From assembly GCA_015904045.1 (NCBI GenBank), contig JABMDG010000016.1, positions 25,934 through 34,038 on the forward strand: 8,105 nucleotides of DNA. The letters are read 5' to 3'. Source of the DNA: Nitrospira sp. (GTDB lineage Bacteria > Nitrospirota > Nitrospiria > Nitrospirales > Nitrospiraceae). The notes beneath the pieces were generated by a model. It made no database searches and was not told the DNA's origin. It saw nothing but the letters and a program-made list of their open reading frames with translations. Below, piece after piece: positions 1-5,265 of this stretch; positions within the stretch are counted from its first letter, which is position 1, and the number at the start of each line of letters is the position of its first letter. Position numbers and translations under genes: made by a program.

Positions 1-527
1 GCCTGGAGCGCTTCTTCGTACCGCTTGGCGCCTTCGAGATCCTTGCCCAATTCCAGCAAAATTTCGATGTTTCGGTCGTCCACCCGATGAGCGTGTTGAT
101 GCAGCCGGATGGCCTCGGAAAAGTTCTGCTCGGACCGGTAGATGTTTCCCAGCCACAGCAAGGAATCGACGCGGTTTGGGTCGATCGCCAGCGCCTTTTC
201 GAAGAGGGTGATCGCCTCCATCGTGCGCCTGGACATGAATGCATGGGTGCCGTCACGGTGGAGGGTATCCACCTTTTCTTTCCGGCGCACCAGCCGATTG
301 CTGCGCCAGTTCAGAATGACATGCGCGGTTTGTTGCAGGCCAACGGCAAACGCGACACAGACGGCGCCGGCGGCCATGGAAATCAAGACGAGGGTGACGG
401 GGCTGAGGTCGAATTCAGCCGTCGAGCTGGTGTGGATGACGATGGTGCCGGGATTAAGTTCGCGGAAATAGCTGTAGATGAAGACGCCGGCGCTGACGAA
501 AAATATAGTGATCAGCAGTCTGAGCAT
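1..527 (-). CDS. Membrane-anchored TPR protein, LapA/LapB-like, C-terminus cut by window edge
   Basis: Only the first 175 codons are visible; the frame is open to the left edge. The ATG at 527 lies 3 nt after the rsfS stop, so the two genes are probably co-translated. Residues about 3-20 form a hydrophobic segment, residues 21-43 a short polar stretch, and residues about 45-66 a second membrane segment followed by basic residues. This TM-loop-TM plan resembles LapA (DUF1049). From about residue 86 there are TPR-type helices, with AITLFEKALAIDP (105-117) and LGNIYRSEQNFSEAIRLHQ (127-145). The second motif closely resembles the TPRs of LapB (YciM), which in E. coli controls LpxC turnover and lipopolysaccharide assembly at the inner membrane. 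Whether the C-terminal rubredoxin-like metal site of LapB is present cannot be seen. A role in envelope assembly is inferred; it could also be a generic TPR scaffold. Confidence 0.82.
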   Translation of the reverse strand, partial: MLRLLITIFFVSAGVFIYSYFRELNPGTIVIHTSSTAEFDLSPVTLVLISMAAGAVCVAFAVGLQQTAHVILNWRSNRLVRRKEKVDTLHRDGTHAFMSRRTMEAITLFEKALAIDPNRVDSLLWLGNIYRSEQNFSEAIRLHQHAHRVDDRNIEILLELGKDLEGAKRYEEALQ

Positions 528-530
528 GGC

Positions 531-953
531 TTAGACCGTTTTCTCCGAGGCGGTTCTTCTGACGATGATCCGCCGCTTCGGCGTGGCGACGGGAGCGGGC
601 ACCTTCTCGGGAATCGGGACCTCTTTCGCGTCACTCCACAGCCGTTCCAAACCGTAATGCGCCCGGGCATCCTGCCGGAAAATGTGGGCGACGACGTCGC
701 CGAAGTCAAGCAAGACCCACTGCCCAGACGTCGTTCCTTCGATGCTCAATGGCTTCTGCCCCATCCGAGAGAGCGTGCCGTCGATATGGTCGGCAATTGC
801 GCGAGTTTGTCTGTCGGATTCCGCTGATGCGATCACCAGGTAGTCGGCCACAGAGGTCAGCGGGGCGACATGCAGCACCTGGACATCGACGGCCTTCTTG
901 TCGAGCATCGCCTTGCCGACGGCGAGGGCGGTGGCCTTGGCTGTTTGTGTGAT
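531..953 (-). CDS. rsfS: Ribosomal silencing factor RsfS (probable ATC start)
   Basis: RsfS binds ribosomal protein uL14 on the large subunit and blocks subunit joining when nutrients are scarce. Family landmarks are present: LDKKAVDVQVLHV, TSVADYLVIASA, GQWVLLDFGDVVAHIF and the closing YGLERLW. The first conventional start is the ATG at 908, but it has no Shine-Dalgarno sequence and would remove the usual N-terminal helix. The same frame continues upstream (ITQTAKATALAVGKA) and restores the family length before LDKK. No ATG, GTG or TTG occurs in the stretch of that frame read by hand (back to about 1001). An ATC at 953 lies 6 nt after a perfect AGGAGG (965-960) and 1 nt after the nadD stop, so it is taken here as the start (140 aa). 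If ATC is not used, the product is 125 aa from 908. After LERLW there is a Pro-rich then basic tail of about 34 residues that E. coli RsfS lacks. Confidence 0.93.
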   Translation of the reverse strand: MTQTAKATALAVGKAMLDKKAVDVQVLHVAPLTSVADYLVIASAESDRQTRAIADHIDGTLSRMGQKPLSIEGTTSGQWVLLDFGDVVAHIFRQDARAHYGLERLWSDAKEVPIPEKVPAPVATPKRRIIVRRTASEKTV

Positions 954-954
954 C

Positions 955-1623
955 TCAAGCCTCCTGATACAAGCGCTGCTGCAGTATATAAGATTCGACC
1001 AGAGGCGGCAACAGATTTGCCAGCGTCGTCCCGCTCCTGATCCGATGTCGGATGTCGGACGCGGATGTTGAACAGGGAGGAATGGGTAGACAAATGATGC
1101 CTCGGCACGAGGGAAACACGATATCCAGTCGGGACGACTCTCCCGTATCGAGTTGCGCGAGTGCCTGGAGATCCAGTGCCGGTAAGAGGGTCATGGTGGC
1201 CAGTGACTGGAAAGATTGTCCCGGCCTGGGAACGACGACAAATCGACAAAGACGCAGCAACTCCAGAGGATTTTTCCAGTCGGGGAGGTCGAGAAAGGCA
1301 TCGAGCCCGATCAGGAAGTACAAGTCGGTCGAGGGGCCGAATTGGTGCTGGAGCGTTCGAACCGTGTCGATTGTATAGGATTTTCCGGCCCGTTGGAGTT
1401 CTATGTCTGACAGCCCGAAAGCCGGTGTGTTGGCGATGGCGAGCCGGACCATTTCGTATCGGTCTTTGGCGGGGGCCAATGATCCTTCACGCTTGTGGGG
1501 TGGATCTCCGGTAGGGAGGAACAGCACGCGATCAAGTTGAAGCTTGTCGAGGACGAGCCCCGCAATAGCCAAGTGGCCATTGTGAATAGGATTAAAGCTG
1601 CCGCCGAGCAGACCCAGTTTCAT
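955..1623 (-). CDS. nadD: Nicotinate-nucleotide adenylyltransferase NadD
   Basis: Adenylates nicotinate mononucleotide with ATP to give deamido-NAD, the penultimate step of NAD synthesis in the cytoplasm. The 222-aa product starts with the Rossmann nucleotidyltransferase motif GLLGGSFNPIHNGHL (residues 4-18), holding the HxGH ATP site at 14-17. It continues with PPHK (41-44), SYTIDT (82-87) and IGLDAFLDLPDW (105-116), and ends with SASDIRHRI (187-195), a variant of the ISSTxIR phosphate-binding motif. Length is normal for the family. The ATG at 1623 is chosen because the family begins directly at this strand. An in-frame GTG at 1656 would add 11 residues, and neither start has a clear Shine-Dalgarno sequence. 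The stop overlaps the rsfS translation start region. The gene is 61 nt downstream of proB, and that gap holds a 7-bp-period repeat. Confidence 0.96.
   Translation of the reverse strand: MKLGLLGGSFNPIHNGHLAIAGLVLDKLQLDRVLFLPTGDPPHKREGSLAPAKDRYEMVRLAIANTPAFGLSDIELQRAGKSYTIDTVRTLQHQFGPSTDLYFLIGLDAFLDLPDWKNPLELLRLCRFVVVPRPGQSFQSLATMTLLPALDLQALAQLDTGESSRLDIVFPSCRGIICLPIPPCSTSASDIRHRIRSGTTLANLLPPLVESYILQQRLYQEA
960..965 (-). promoter_or_regulatory. Perfect Shine-Dalgarno for rsfS, inside the nadD 3' end
   Basis: The minus strand reads AGGAGG, then six bases (CTTGAG), then ATC at 953. Spacing from a conventional start codon would be ideal, but the codon in the start position is ATC. The nearest in-frame ATG (908) is 51 nt downstream of this site, too far to be served by it. 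This site is the main argument for the upstream start of rsfS and for translational coupling to nadD. Confidence 0.7.
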
Positions 1624-1656
1624 CGGGGAGCGGTGCGAGGTCAGATTCTCGGGCAC

Positions 1657-1684
1657 ACATAACTCACAATTTACAACTCAACAC
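1657..1684. repeat. Degenerate 7-bp-period tandem repeat between proB and nadD
   Basis: On the plus strand the units at 1664-1670 (TCACAAT), 1671-1677 (TTACAAC) and 1678-1684 (TCAACAC) follow one another without spacing, and 1657-1663 (ACATAAC) is a weaker fourth unit. The array is AT-rich compared with its surroundings. It fills the gap between the proB stop and the nadD start, ending exactly at the proB stop codon. Function is unknown; it may be a low-complexity scar. Confidence 0.5.
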
Positions 1685-2806
1685 TCAGAGGATGACCAGG
1701 TTGTCCCGGTGGATGACTTCTTCATATTCCTGTGGCCCGATCAGTCGGTGGATCTCCTGGGTCTTGAGGCCTTTCATACGCTTCAGCAGATCGGAGGAAA
1801 AATTGACGAGGCCTTTGGCAAATTCTTTTCCGTCCGGATTGAGACAGCCGATCGGGTCGCCCGCCTCGAACTGCCCTGTGACATCGACGATGCCAGAAGC
1901 CAGGAGACTCTTGCCGCGTGCGGCCAATGCGTCGACGGCCCCTTGATCCAGGCGGACATGGCCGCGCGGACGGAGGGTAAAGGCGATCCACTGTTTCCGG
2001 CTGTTCAGGCGGCGTTCTCGCGCCAGAAAGAGGCTGCCGCCAGGCCCTCCCGAGAGGACGCTGGGAAGGAGTCCAGCCCGTTCGCCGTTCACGATCAACG
2101 TGGAGACACCGTATTCGCCGACCTTCTTGGCCGCGCGAACTTTGGTGGCCATGCCTCCCGTACCCTCAAAGGTGCTGGAGGCGCCGGCACGGCGTTCGAT
2201 GTCTTCGGTGATGTCGGGGATGAGCGCGATCAAGGTCGCGGAGGGATTCTTTCGCGGATCTTCCGTGTAGAGCCCGTCAACGTCGGACAGAATCACCAGC
2301 AGATCCGCATCGACCAGATGGGCCACTTCGCTGGCGAGCGTGTCGTTATCGCCGACTCGGATTTCTTCAACGGCGACTGTGTCGTTTTCGTTGATAACCG
2401 GCAGCACGCCGAATCCGATCAGTGCCGAGAGTGTATAGCGGGCGTTCAAGAACCGACGCCGGTCGGCAAGGTCTTGATGTGTGAGGAGCACCTGGGCAAC
2501 TTGAATGCCCAGGCGTTCGAACGCCTTCTCATAAGCCCACATGAGTCGGCTTTGCCCGACTGCTGCCGCAGCTTGCTTGACCGGCAGGCTTTTGGGGTAC
2601 TCCGTAAGCCCCAATTTCTTGATGCCGGACACAATTGCCCCTGACGAGACCACCAGAACTTCTCGGCCGCCGGCTCGGAGGGCGGCGATCTCGTCGGCCA
2701 GGCGCTCGATTTGCTCAGGGCGCAGACCGGTTGATCGGGACGCGATCAGGCTACTGCCGATCTTGACGACGATGCGTTTCGCCTGGGCTAGGGTTTCGTC
2801 TCGCAT
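1685..2806 (-). CDS. proB: Glutamate 5-kinase ProB
   Basis: Phosphorylates L-glutamate to gamma-glutamyl phosphate, the first and normally proline-inhibited step of proline synthesis. The 373-aa protein has an amino acid kinase domain followed by a PUA domain, the usual two-domain form. Visible motifs are VVKIGSSLI (13-21), VVSSGAIVSG (52-61), VINENDTVAVEEI (137-149) with VGDNDTLA (151-158), LSDVDGLYTEDP (173-184) and GTGGMATKVRAA (215-226). The PUA part runs from about residue 280 to 362. The ATG at 2806 is chosen because family homology begins at MRDETLAQAKRIVVKIG; sequence further upstream in this frame is obgE in another frame. The start overlaps the obgE end by 19 nt, which suggests translational coupling. 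The partner gene proA, often next to proB, is not in this window. Confidence 0.97.
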   Translation of the reverse strand: MRDETLAQAKRIVVKIGSSLIASRSTGLRPEQIERLADEIAALRAGGREVLVVSSGAIVSGIKKLGLTEYPKSLPVKQAAAAVGQSRLMWAYEKAFERLGIQVAQVLLTHQDLADRRRFLNARYTLSALIGFGVLPVINENDTVAVEEIRVGDNDTLASEVAHLVDADLLVILSDVDGLYTEDPRKNPSATLIALIPDITEDIERRAGASSTFEGTGGMATKVRAAKKVGEYGVSTLIVNGERAGLLPSVLSGGPGGSLFLARERRLNSRKQWIAFTLRPRGHVRLDQGAVDALAARGKSLLASGIVDVTGQFEAGDPIGCLNPDGKEFAKGLVNFSSDLLKRMKGLKTQEIHRLIGPQEYEEVIHRDNLVIL

Positions 2807-3813
2807 GGCATAGTTCTCAGGTCGTCCACCTGTTTGCCGACGAAGCGGATCAAGTTGTCGAGACCTTCTCTCGTCGCGGACGAGACAGAAAAACAGGTGT
2901 ATCCGTGGCGTTTGCAATATGCCTGGAGTTGCATGAGCCGGTCACAGGCGCCGCTGATATCGATCTTTGTCGCGACGACGGCGAAGGGTCGGTCGTTGAG
3001 TCCTTCGTCGTAGGCCGCGAGTTCCTGCCGCATGATCTCGAAGCTCGTGATTGGTTCGTCGGGCGCCCACTCCGAGACATCAATCAGGTGGAGCAGGAAG
3101 GCCGTGCGTTCAATATGACGGAGAAACTGAAATCCCAGCCCTTTTCCGTGATGCGCACCCTCAATGAGTCCAGGGATATCGGCGACGACGAAACTGCGGT
3201 CCGACCCCCAACGCACGACGCCCAGGTTTGGTGTCAGTGTGGTGAACGGGTAGCCGGCGATTTTCGGCCTGGCCGACGAGATGGCCGCAATCAGCGTCGA
3301 TTTCCCGGCATTCGGAAAGCCGACTAGGCCGACATCGGCAAGCAGTTTGAGCTCCAGCCGTAACGCCCGTGCTTCGCCGTCAGTTCCCAGGGTGCAGCGT
3401 GTCGGAGTTCGATTTGTGGAGGTGGCGAAGTTGCTGTTGCCTCGGCCGCCCCGCCCACCGTGCGCGATCACGACCGGTTCACCCTCGGTGATCAGATCAG
3501 CCAGCACGTCGCCCGTGGTGTCATCGTAGACGACAGTACCGACCGGAAGAGTGATGAGGATATCTTTCCCCGTTCGTCCGGTACAATTGGAGCCGCCGCC
3601 GGGGCGTCCGTCTTCCGCCTCATAGTGTTTCTGGTAGCGAAGGTCCAAAAGGGTTGTGAGCCGGTGAGACGCCGTGAAGACTACATTGCCGCCGTGCCCC
3701 CCGTCTCCTCCGTCCGGTCCCCCACGAGGAACGAACATCTCCCGGCGGAAACTGCAAATTCCGTCTCCACCTCGTCCTGCTCGCACGGTGATCTGCGCTT
3801 CGTCGACGAACAT
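2788..3813 (-). CDS. obgE: GTPase Obg/CgtA
   Basis: Essential-type P-loop GTPase that binds the large ribosomal subunit late in assembly and responds to (p)ppGpp. The product has the glycine-rich Obg fold (about residues 1-158), for example the FVPRGGPDGGDGGHGG segment and NSNFATSTNRTP. The G domain follows: G1 GFPNAGKST near 165-173, switch I PFTTLTPNLG, G3 DIPGLIEGA near 212-220, G4 ATKID near 281-285 (TKxD in place of the usual NKxD) and G5 SSA near 311-313. At 341 aa it ends soon after the G domain and lacks the OCT domain found in Bacillus and actinobacterial Obg. The ATG at 3813 is preferred; a GTG directly before it (3816) would add one residue. The Shine-Dalgarno sequence is weak. Placement after rplU-rpmA is the classic arrangement. 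Confidence 0.97.
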   Translation of the reverse strand: MFVDEAQITVRAGRGGDGICSFRREMFVPRGGPDGGDGGHGGNVVFTASHRLTTLLDLRYQKHYEAEDGRPGGGSNCTGRTGKDILITLPVGTVVYDDTTGDVLADLITEGEPVVIAHGGRGGRGNSNFATSTNRTPTRCTLGTDGEARALRLELKLLADVGLVGFPNAGKSTLIAAISSARPKIAGYPFTTLTPNLGVVRWGSDRSFVVADIPGLIEGAHHGKGLGFQFLRHIERTAFLLHLIDVSEWAPDEPITSFEIMRQELAAYDEGLNDRPFAVVATKIDISGACDRLMQLQAYCKRHGYTCFSVSSATREGLDNLIRFVGKQVDDLRTMPCETKP

Positions 3814-3825
3814 CACTACGCCTGG

Positions 3826-3845
3826 GTATGGGTTAGTATGGGTTA
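3826..3845. repeat. Perfect 10-bp tandem duplication upstream of obgE
   Basis: GTATGGGTTA occurs at 3826-3835 and again at 3836-3845 with no spacer. It lies in the rpmA-obgE gap, 12 nt before the obgE start, where the ribosome-binding region should be. It may be a replication-slippage duplication. Its effect on obgE translation is unknown. Confidence 0.75.
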
Positions 3846-3934
3846 AGATGATCGGAGTATACCCGACCTGCCCCGATGAAGGGAGGGGGGTGTTCTCGTT
3901 CAGCTTGCCAATGTGAGCGAGCGCGAGGGGAGAA

Positions 3935-4198
3935 TCAGGATTTGGCGGGAGCAGGATAGACGCTGACTTTCCGTCTTGCGCGTCCGCCTTCGAATTTCAC
4001 TGTGCCGGTCACCCGTGCAAACAAGGTATGATCCCGGCCAAGATCGACGTTGAAGCCGGGGAAAAACTTTGTGCCGCGCTGACGGACAATGATGCTGCCT
4101 GCCGTGACGGTCTGGCCGCCATACGCCTTCACGCCCAGATATTGCGGATTGCTGTCCCGGCCGTTACGCGAAGATCCGCCGCCTTTGTTTGTTGCCAT
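3935..4198 (-). CDS. rpmA: 50S ribosomal protein L27 (bL27)
   Basis: An 87-aa basic protein of the large ribosomal subunit whose N-terminal tail reaches toward the peptidyl transferase centre. The start [16 protein letters not shown], the core [17 protein letters not shown] and the segment RDHTLFA are hallmark bL27 sequence at the usual length. The N-terminus has no Firmicutes-type cleavable extension. An AAAGGA Shine-Dalgarno sequence lies a few bases before the ATG at 4198. It starts 21 nt after the rplU stop, the near-universal rplU-rpmA pair. A 121-nt gap separates it from obgE; no convincing terminator was seen there. Confidence 0.98.
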   Translation of the reverse strand: MATNKGGGSSRNGRDSNPQYLGVKAYGGQTVTAGSIIVRQRGTKFFPGFNVDLGRDHTLFARVTGTVKFEGGRARRKVSVYPAPAKS

Positions 4199-4219
4199 GG
4201 AAGGTCCTTTTCCTGCCTA

Positions 4220-4534
4220 CTAGGCTGTGGCAATGCCCTTCACGAGAAGTCTCGTGAAGCCTTGCCGATGTCCGCGTGTCCGGCGGTAATTCTTCCGGCG
4301 CTTCTTTTTAAAGACGGTGATCGATCTGGTGCGGCCTTGCCGTACGATTTCAGCGGTGACTTTCGCACCCTGTACGAGCGGTTGTCCAATGACAGGACCC
4401 GCCTCACCATGGACGAGATGCACCCGATCGAGCTCGATCACGGCGCCGACATTGCCGGGCAACTTTTCGACTTGAATCGTCGAGCCGGCTTCAACCCGAT
4501 ATTGTTTTCCACCTGTTTCGATGATTGCGTACAT
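4220..4534 (-). CDS. rplU: 50S ribosomal protein L21 (bL21)
   Basis: A 104-aa structural protein of the large ribosomal subunit that binds 23S rRNA. The N-terminus MYAIIETGGKQYRVEAG and the basic stretch FKKKRRKNYRRTRGHRQ (residues 75-91) are diagnostic of bL21, and the length is typical. The ATG at 4534 has a GGAGA Shine-Dalgarno sequence about 10 nt upstream. It is the first gene of the minus-strand block, just behind a good promoter. The predicted leader is only about 20-25 nt, so a structured L21 leader RNA is unlikely here. Confidence 0.98.
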   Translation of the reverse strand: MYAIIETGGKQYRVEAGSTIQVEKLPGNVGAVIELDRVHLVHGEAGPVIGQPLVQGAKVTAEIVRQGRTRSITVFKKKRRKNYRRTRGHRQGFTRLLVKGIATA

Positions 4535-4563
4535 GTCTCATTTTCTCCACATGCGACCGAATC

Positions 4564-4592
4564 ATGTAACATAACGCTTTAACAGGTGTCAA
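4564..4592 (-). promoter_or_regulatory. Predicted sigma70-type promoter of the rplU operon
   Basis: On the minus strand a perfect TTGACA (-35) occupies 4592-4587, followed by a 17-nt spacer and TTACAT (4569-4564) as a weak -10. Shifting by one base gives TACATG preceded by TG, an extended -10 alternative. Either places transcription start near 4557, about 20 nt before the rplU ATG. It would drive rplU, rpmA, obgE, proB, nadD, rsfS and the TPR gene. Confidence 0.6.
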
Positions 4593-4614
4593 GAGCGTCG
4601 CTGGAACTTATCTG

Positions 4615-4626
4615 TGGCCATGGCCA
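4615..4626. other. 12-bp perfect palindrome in the rplU-pilZ divergent region
   Basis: TGGCCATGGCCA is its own reverse complement. It lies upstream of the rplU -35 box and about 90 nt before the pilZ -35 box, so it could be an operator for either gene. It may also be chance. No T-run follows on either strand, so it is not a terminator. Confidence 0.3.
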
Positions 4627-4716
4627 GAGGCGGTAAAAGCACGATGGCGGTTCCCCCTCTTCCGGAGGGCTTGGAGAAGAGGACCAAAGCCAGTATTCTC
4701 GCACTACAGACTCAAA

Positions 4717-4747
4717 TTGACTCGGGAATGCAATTCCCGGGTATGCG
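4717..4747 (+). promoter_or_regulatory. Predicted pilZ promoter
   Basis: TTGACT at 4717-4722 is a good -35 box. Candidate -10 boxes are TATGCG at 4742-4747 (19-nt spacer) or GGTATG at 4740-4745 (17-nt spacer); both are weak. Transcription from here would start near 4755 and leave a short leader holding the GAAGGAG Shine-Dalgarno sequence before the GTG at 4774. The spacer is almost entirely filled by an inverted repeat, described separately. Confidence 0.45.
4720..4742. promoter_or_regulatory. Inverted repeat within the pilZ promoter (possible operator)
   Basis: CGGGAAT (4723-4729) and ATTCCCG (4733-4739) are perfect inverted arms around GCA. Three further pairs outward (one a G-T wobble) extend the symmetry to 4720-4742. 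The repeat begins right after the -35 hexamer and ends at the candidate -10. A repressor site, or a MerR-type operator with a 19-nt spacer, would have this placement. It has no T-run after it, so a terminator is unlikely. Confidence 0.5.
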
Positions 4748-4773
4748 TGTCTGTGTTCGGTGAAGGAGACTCC

Positions 4774-5115
4774 GTGCCGACAACCCGATTTATCATTCGG
4801 ACCTACCATCGAATTCCTCTTCGTAGTGAAATGTATTACATGGGGGAGGGATTTCTTGGAAAAGGGACGGTCATCAATTTATCCCGCAACGGGTTTCGGG
4901 TACTTGGCGACTGTTTGGTCGTGCCGGGAATGGAACTTGTGGTGCGGCTGTCTCTTCCAGGCCACGATGCACCGATAGAGATCCAGCGGGTCGTCGTGCG
5001 CTGGGTTCGGGGCCTGATGTTCGGAGTCAGAGTGATGAAGGTCAAGCCGGAGGGTGAGCATCGAATCGGAACATTCCTCAGCGCCCGCCTGCGAGCCGAC
5101 TGCGCCTTGCCGTAA
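4774..5115 (+). CDS. Small PilZ-domain protein (putative c-di-GMP receptor)
   Basis: A 113-aa protein that is essentially a single PilZ domain. Arginines R9, R13 and R17 (RTYHRIPLR, residues 9-17) supply the RxxxR motif, and NLSRNG (35-40) fits the (D/N)xSxxG motif that completes the c-di-GMP site. Hydrophobic strands follow, including MELVVRLSLPG and VVVRWVRGLMFGVRVM. PilZ domains bind the second messenger cyclic di-GMP and alter motility, adhesion or polymer export through partners; no partner domain is present, so the target is unknown. The GTG at 4774 is chosen because GAAGGAG ends 5 nt before it and homology starts there; an in-frame TTG at 4717 would add 19 unrelated residues and coincides with the -35 box. 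The gene diverges from rplU and is followed after 150 nt by ilvE. Confidence 0.88.
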   Translation: MPTTRFIIRTYHRIPLRSEMYYMGEGFLGKGTVINLSRNGFRVLGDCLVVPGMELVVRLSLPGHDAPIEIQRVVVRWVRGLMFGVRVMKVKPEGEHRIGTFLSARLRADCALP

Positions 5116-5180
5116 CACCTCGTCTGTCGTATCTCGTGAAGCGTATTTCGCAAACGAAGATGTGACCAGATCCCGATTGC

Positions 5181-5209
5181 TTGACGCGTATTCAGCCCCA
5201 CGTTATAGT
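5181..5209 (+). promoter_or_regulatory. Predicted sigma70-type promoter of ilvE
   Basis: TTGACG (5181-5186) and TATAGT (5204-5209) are separated by exactly 17 nt; each matches consensus at five of six positions. Transcription would start near 5216, leaving a leader of about 50 nt. No leader peptide or attenuator was recognised in that leader. Confidence 0.75.
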
Positions 5210-5265
5210 TCGCGCAGATTGCACAGTCGGACTGGATGGCTGTGTCTATCGGAGGAGCGTCGCTC

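Noticed and set aside
87..827. Plus-strand open frame of 246 codons opposite the TPR gene and rsfS
   Set aside because: Antisense to two recognisable genes, rich in Asp, Gly and Arg with no motif, and with no Shine-Dalgarno sequence that would favour it.
1709..2644. Long plus-strand open frame of 311 codons opposite proB
   Set aside because: It lies antisense to proB, which has clear kinase and PUA motifs. The translated product has no recognisable family features; it is a by-product of GC-rich coding sequence.
2807..2917. N-terminal extension of the proB frame
   Set aside because: It is the obgE 3' end in another frame; the kinase fold starts just after the ATG at 2806.
3817..3934. Terminator or structured RNA between rpmA and obgE
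   Set aside because: Only very short stems such as CTCG/CGAG could be found, with no T-run, so the operon is assumed to read through.
4655..4682. Hairpins in the rplU-pilZ gap (CCCTC/GAGGG and CCTCTTC/GAAGAGG) as terminators
   Set aside because: The two stems exclude each other, no T-run follows on either strand, and no gene ends nearby; both flanking genes point away.
4579..4809. Small minus-strand open frame (76 codons) in the rplU-pilZ gap
   Set aside because: It covers the divergent promoter region and the pilZ start, has no family resemblance, and its end overlaps the rplU promoter -35 region.
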